The notes under the pieces: model-generated
The model's input: only the letters and a program-made list of their open reading frames with translations
Databases searched by the model: none
What the model was told of the DNA's origin: nothing
Position numbers and translations under genes: made by a program
Assembly (NCBI RefSeq): GCF_019430945.1
Contig: NZ_JAHYCB010000004.1
Span: 434,001 to 498,000, forward strand
Direction of reading: 5' to 3'
Length of the DNA: 64,000 nucleotides
DNA from: Neorhizobium populisoli
GTDB taxonomy: Bacteria; Pseudomonadota; Alphaproteobacteria; Rhizobiales; Rhizobiaceae
Part shown: piece after piece, positions 62,952 through 64,000 of the stretch
How positions within the stretch are numbered: the stretch's first letter is position 1
How the letters are laid out: each line of letters begins with the position of its first letter

Positions 62952-63929
62952 ATGACCGGCACCGCCATCGCATTAGATCTGAACGCCACGCGGCGTGACC
63001 TCCTGCTTGCCGGAAGCGCGGCAATTGCCGTCGCATCGTTTCCGGGGTGGGCATCGGCAGCCAACCAATCCACCGCAACCGAACAGGGGAACATGACCAT
63101 GGGCTACATCACCACCAAGGACGGAACGGAAATCTTCTACAAGGACTGGGGCAAGAAGGATGCCCAGGCGATCGTATTCCATCACGGCTGGCCACTTTCG
63201 GCCGATGACTGGGACAACCAGATGATGTTCTTCCTGGAAAAGGGTTTTCGGGTCATCGCCCATGACCGTCGCGGCCACGGCCGGTCGACACAGACGGATA
63301 CCGGCAACGAGATGGACACCTACGCAGCCGACGTCGCCGAACTGGCCGAAAAGTTGGACCTGAAGAATGCCATCCATGTCGGCCATTCCACCGGCGGCGG
63401 CGAGGTTGCCCATTATGTCGCTCGTGCCAAGCCGGGCCGTGTCTCGAAAGCGGTGCTGATCGGCGCCGTACCGCCGATCATGGTCAAGAGCGAAAAGAAC
63501 CCGGGCGGTCTGCCGATCGAAGTTTTTGACGGCTTCCGTACCGCACTGGTGGCCAATCGGGCGCAGTTCTTCCGCGACATTCCGGCCGGCCCGTTCTACG
63601 GCTACAACCGTCCCGGTGCAAAAGCCTCCGAAGGCGTCATTCAGAACTGGTGGCGGCAGGGCATGATGGGTGGCGCGAAGGCGCATTACGACTGCATCAA
63701 GGCCTTCTCGGAGACCGATTTCACCGAAGACCTCAAGAAGATCGATCTTCCCGTGCTCGTGATGCATGGCGATGACGACCAGATCGTGCCTTACGCGGAC
63801 TCGGCGCCGCTGGCGGTCAAGCTGCTTAAGAAGGGCACCCTGAAGACCTACAAGGGTCTTCCGCACGGTCTCTGCACGACGCATCCGGAAGTGGCCAACC
63901 CGGATCTGCTGGCCTTCTTCCAGAGCTGA
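62952..63929 (+). CDS. Tat-exported alpha/beta hydrolase (non-heme chloroperoxidase type)
   Basis: The 325-residue protein has a twin-arginine signal ([20 protein letters not shown]) and a fold typical of the chloroperoxidase-type esterases: [28 protein letters not shown], nucleophile GHSTGGGEV (Ser about 144), Asp in [10 protein letters not shown] and His in [11 protein letters not shown]. Catalytic triad is intact. It should act in the periplasm as esterase or lactonase; the perhydrolase activity of the family is cofactor-free and may be incidental. Last gene in the window; the 70 bases after it show no gene. Confidence 0.88.
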   Translation: MTGTAIALDLNATRRDLLLAGSAAIAVASFPGWASAANQSTATEQGNMTMGYITTKDGTEIFYKDWGKKDAQAIVFHHGWPLSADDWDNQMMFFLEKGFRVIAHDRRGHGRSTQTDTGNEMDTYAADVAELAEKLDLKNAIHVGHSTGGGEVAHYVARAKPGRVSKAVLIGAVPPIMVKSEKNPGGLPIEVFDGFRTALVANRAQFFRDIPAGPFYGYNRPGAKASEGVIQNWWRQGMMGGAKAHYDCIKAFSETDFTEDLKKIDLPVLVMHGDDDQIVPYADSAPLAVKLLKKGTLKTYKGLPHGLCTTHPEVANPDLLAFFQS

Positions 63930-64000
63930 TATCGCCCGAAGCTGTAGAGCGGTCGCGGGTATTGCGCTCTCGCAGAGGCGATCATGCTCGCGGCCGTCTG

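Noticed and set aside
63946..63970. AGAGCG/CGCTCT inverted repeat after the last gene
   Set aside because: Only 6 bp with a 13-base loop; too weak to call a terminator.
1..64000. Search for CRISPR arrays, tRNA/rRNA genes, transposases, integrases or prophage genes
   Set aside because: No regularly spaced repeats, tRNA-like cloverleaf, transposase motif or phage structural gene was recognised on reading.

Overview
The window reads as chromosomal or megaplasmid DNA of a Rhizobiaceae-type alphaproteobacterium (Rhizobium/Agrobacterium/Neorhizobium group). The signs are a divergent pcaQ-pcaDCHGB protocatechuate cluster with a PcaQ-type operator, rhizobial intergenic repeats (a RIME-like mosaic element and an AGAGCAATTCC-type palindrome), a Bradyrhizobium-type D-tartrate dehydratase, and dense coding with many ATGA overlaps. 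I saw no tRNA, rRNA, CRISPR array, insertion sequence or prophage block.

Layout. 1-3.1 kb: the end of a peptide/nickel-type ABC importer (fused double ATPase plus solute-binding protein, cut by the left edge). 3.3-8.1 kb: a small surface-polysaccharide locus (GT32 and GT4 glycosyltransferases, polysaccharide-deacetylase-like protein, nucleotide-sugar dehydrogenase, small methyltransferase). 8.2-11.5 kb: a cyclic-nucleotide-binding protein with an ABC-exporter-like protein whose ATPase motifs are all destroyed. 11.8-15.2 kb: a MarR-controlled EmrAB-type efflux operon. 15.3-22.6 kb: two tiny genes (one RMF-like), peptidase T, an ABC-F protein and assorted single genes. 22.7-33.5 kb: a catabolic block. 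The minus strand encodes SDR, aldehyde dehydrogenase, two ThDP enzymes, an FMN 2-hydroxyacid dehydrogenase and a FAD D-2-hydroxyacid dehydrogenase; the plus strand encodes an alpha/beta hydrolase and a luciferase-like monooxygenase. Together they look like oxidation of both enantiomers of a 2-hydroxyacid, ThDP decarboxylation and aldehyde oxidation, but the substrate is unknown. 34-43 kb: VWA protein, D-tartrate dehydratase, the TIGR02587/TIGR02588 pair, a catalytically degenerate HtrA-like protein, glycerate kinase. 42.6-47.4 kb: pcaQ and pcaDCHGB. 47.4-57.9 kb: hypothetical proteins, an AraC/SDR pair, a MarR-ThDP enzyme-UbiX unit, gamma-glutamyltransferase and a MarR-controlled secreted protein.

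58.3-64 kb holds the most novel-looking system. A large regulator (OmpR-type winged helix fused to a STAND ATPase) is followed by three separately promoted genes: a DJ-1-like protein without its cysteine, a Tat-exported metallo-beta-lactamase-fold hydrolase and a Tat-exported alpha/beta hydrolase. Each is preceded by the same three-part operator of TTTAC-like half-sites at exact 10-bp spacing, ending in TCG. This looks like a local regulon of the STAND regulator.

All functional names come from motif and family recognition by eye; no search was run. Start codons were chosen from ribosome-binding sites and family N-termini where these were visible.
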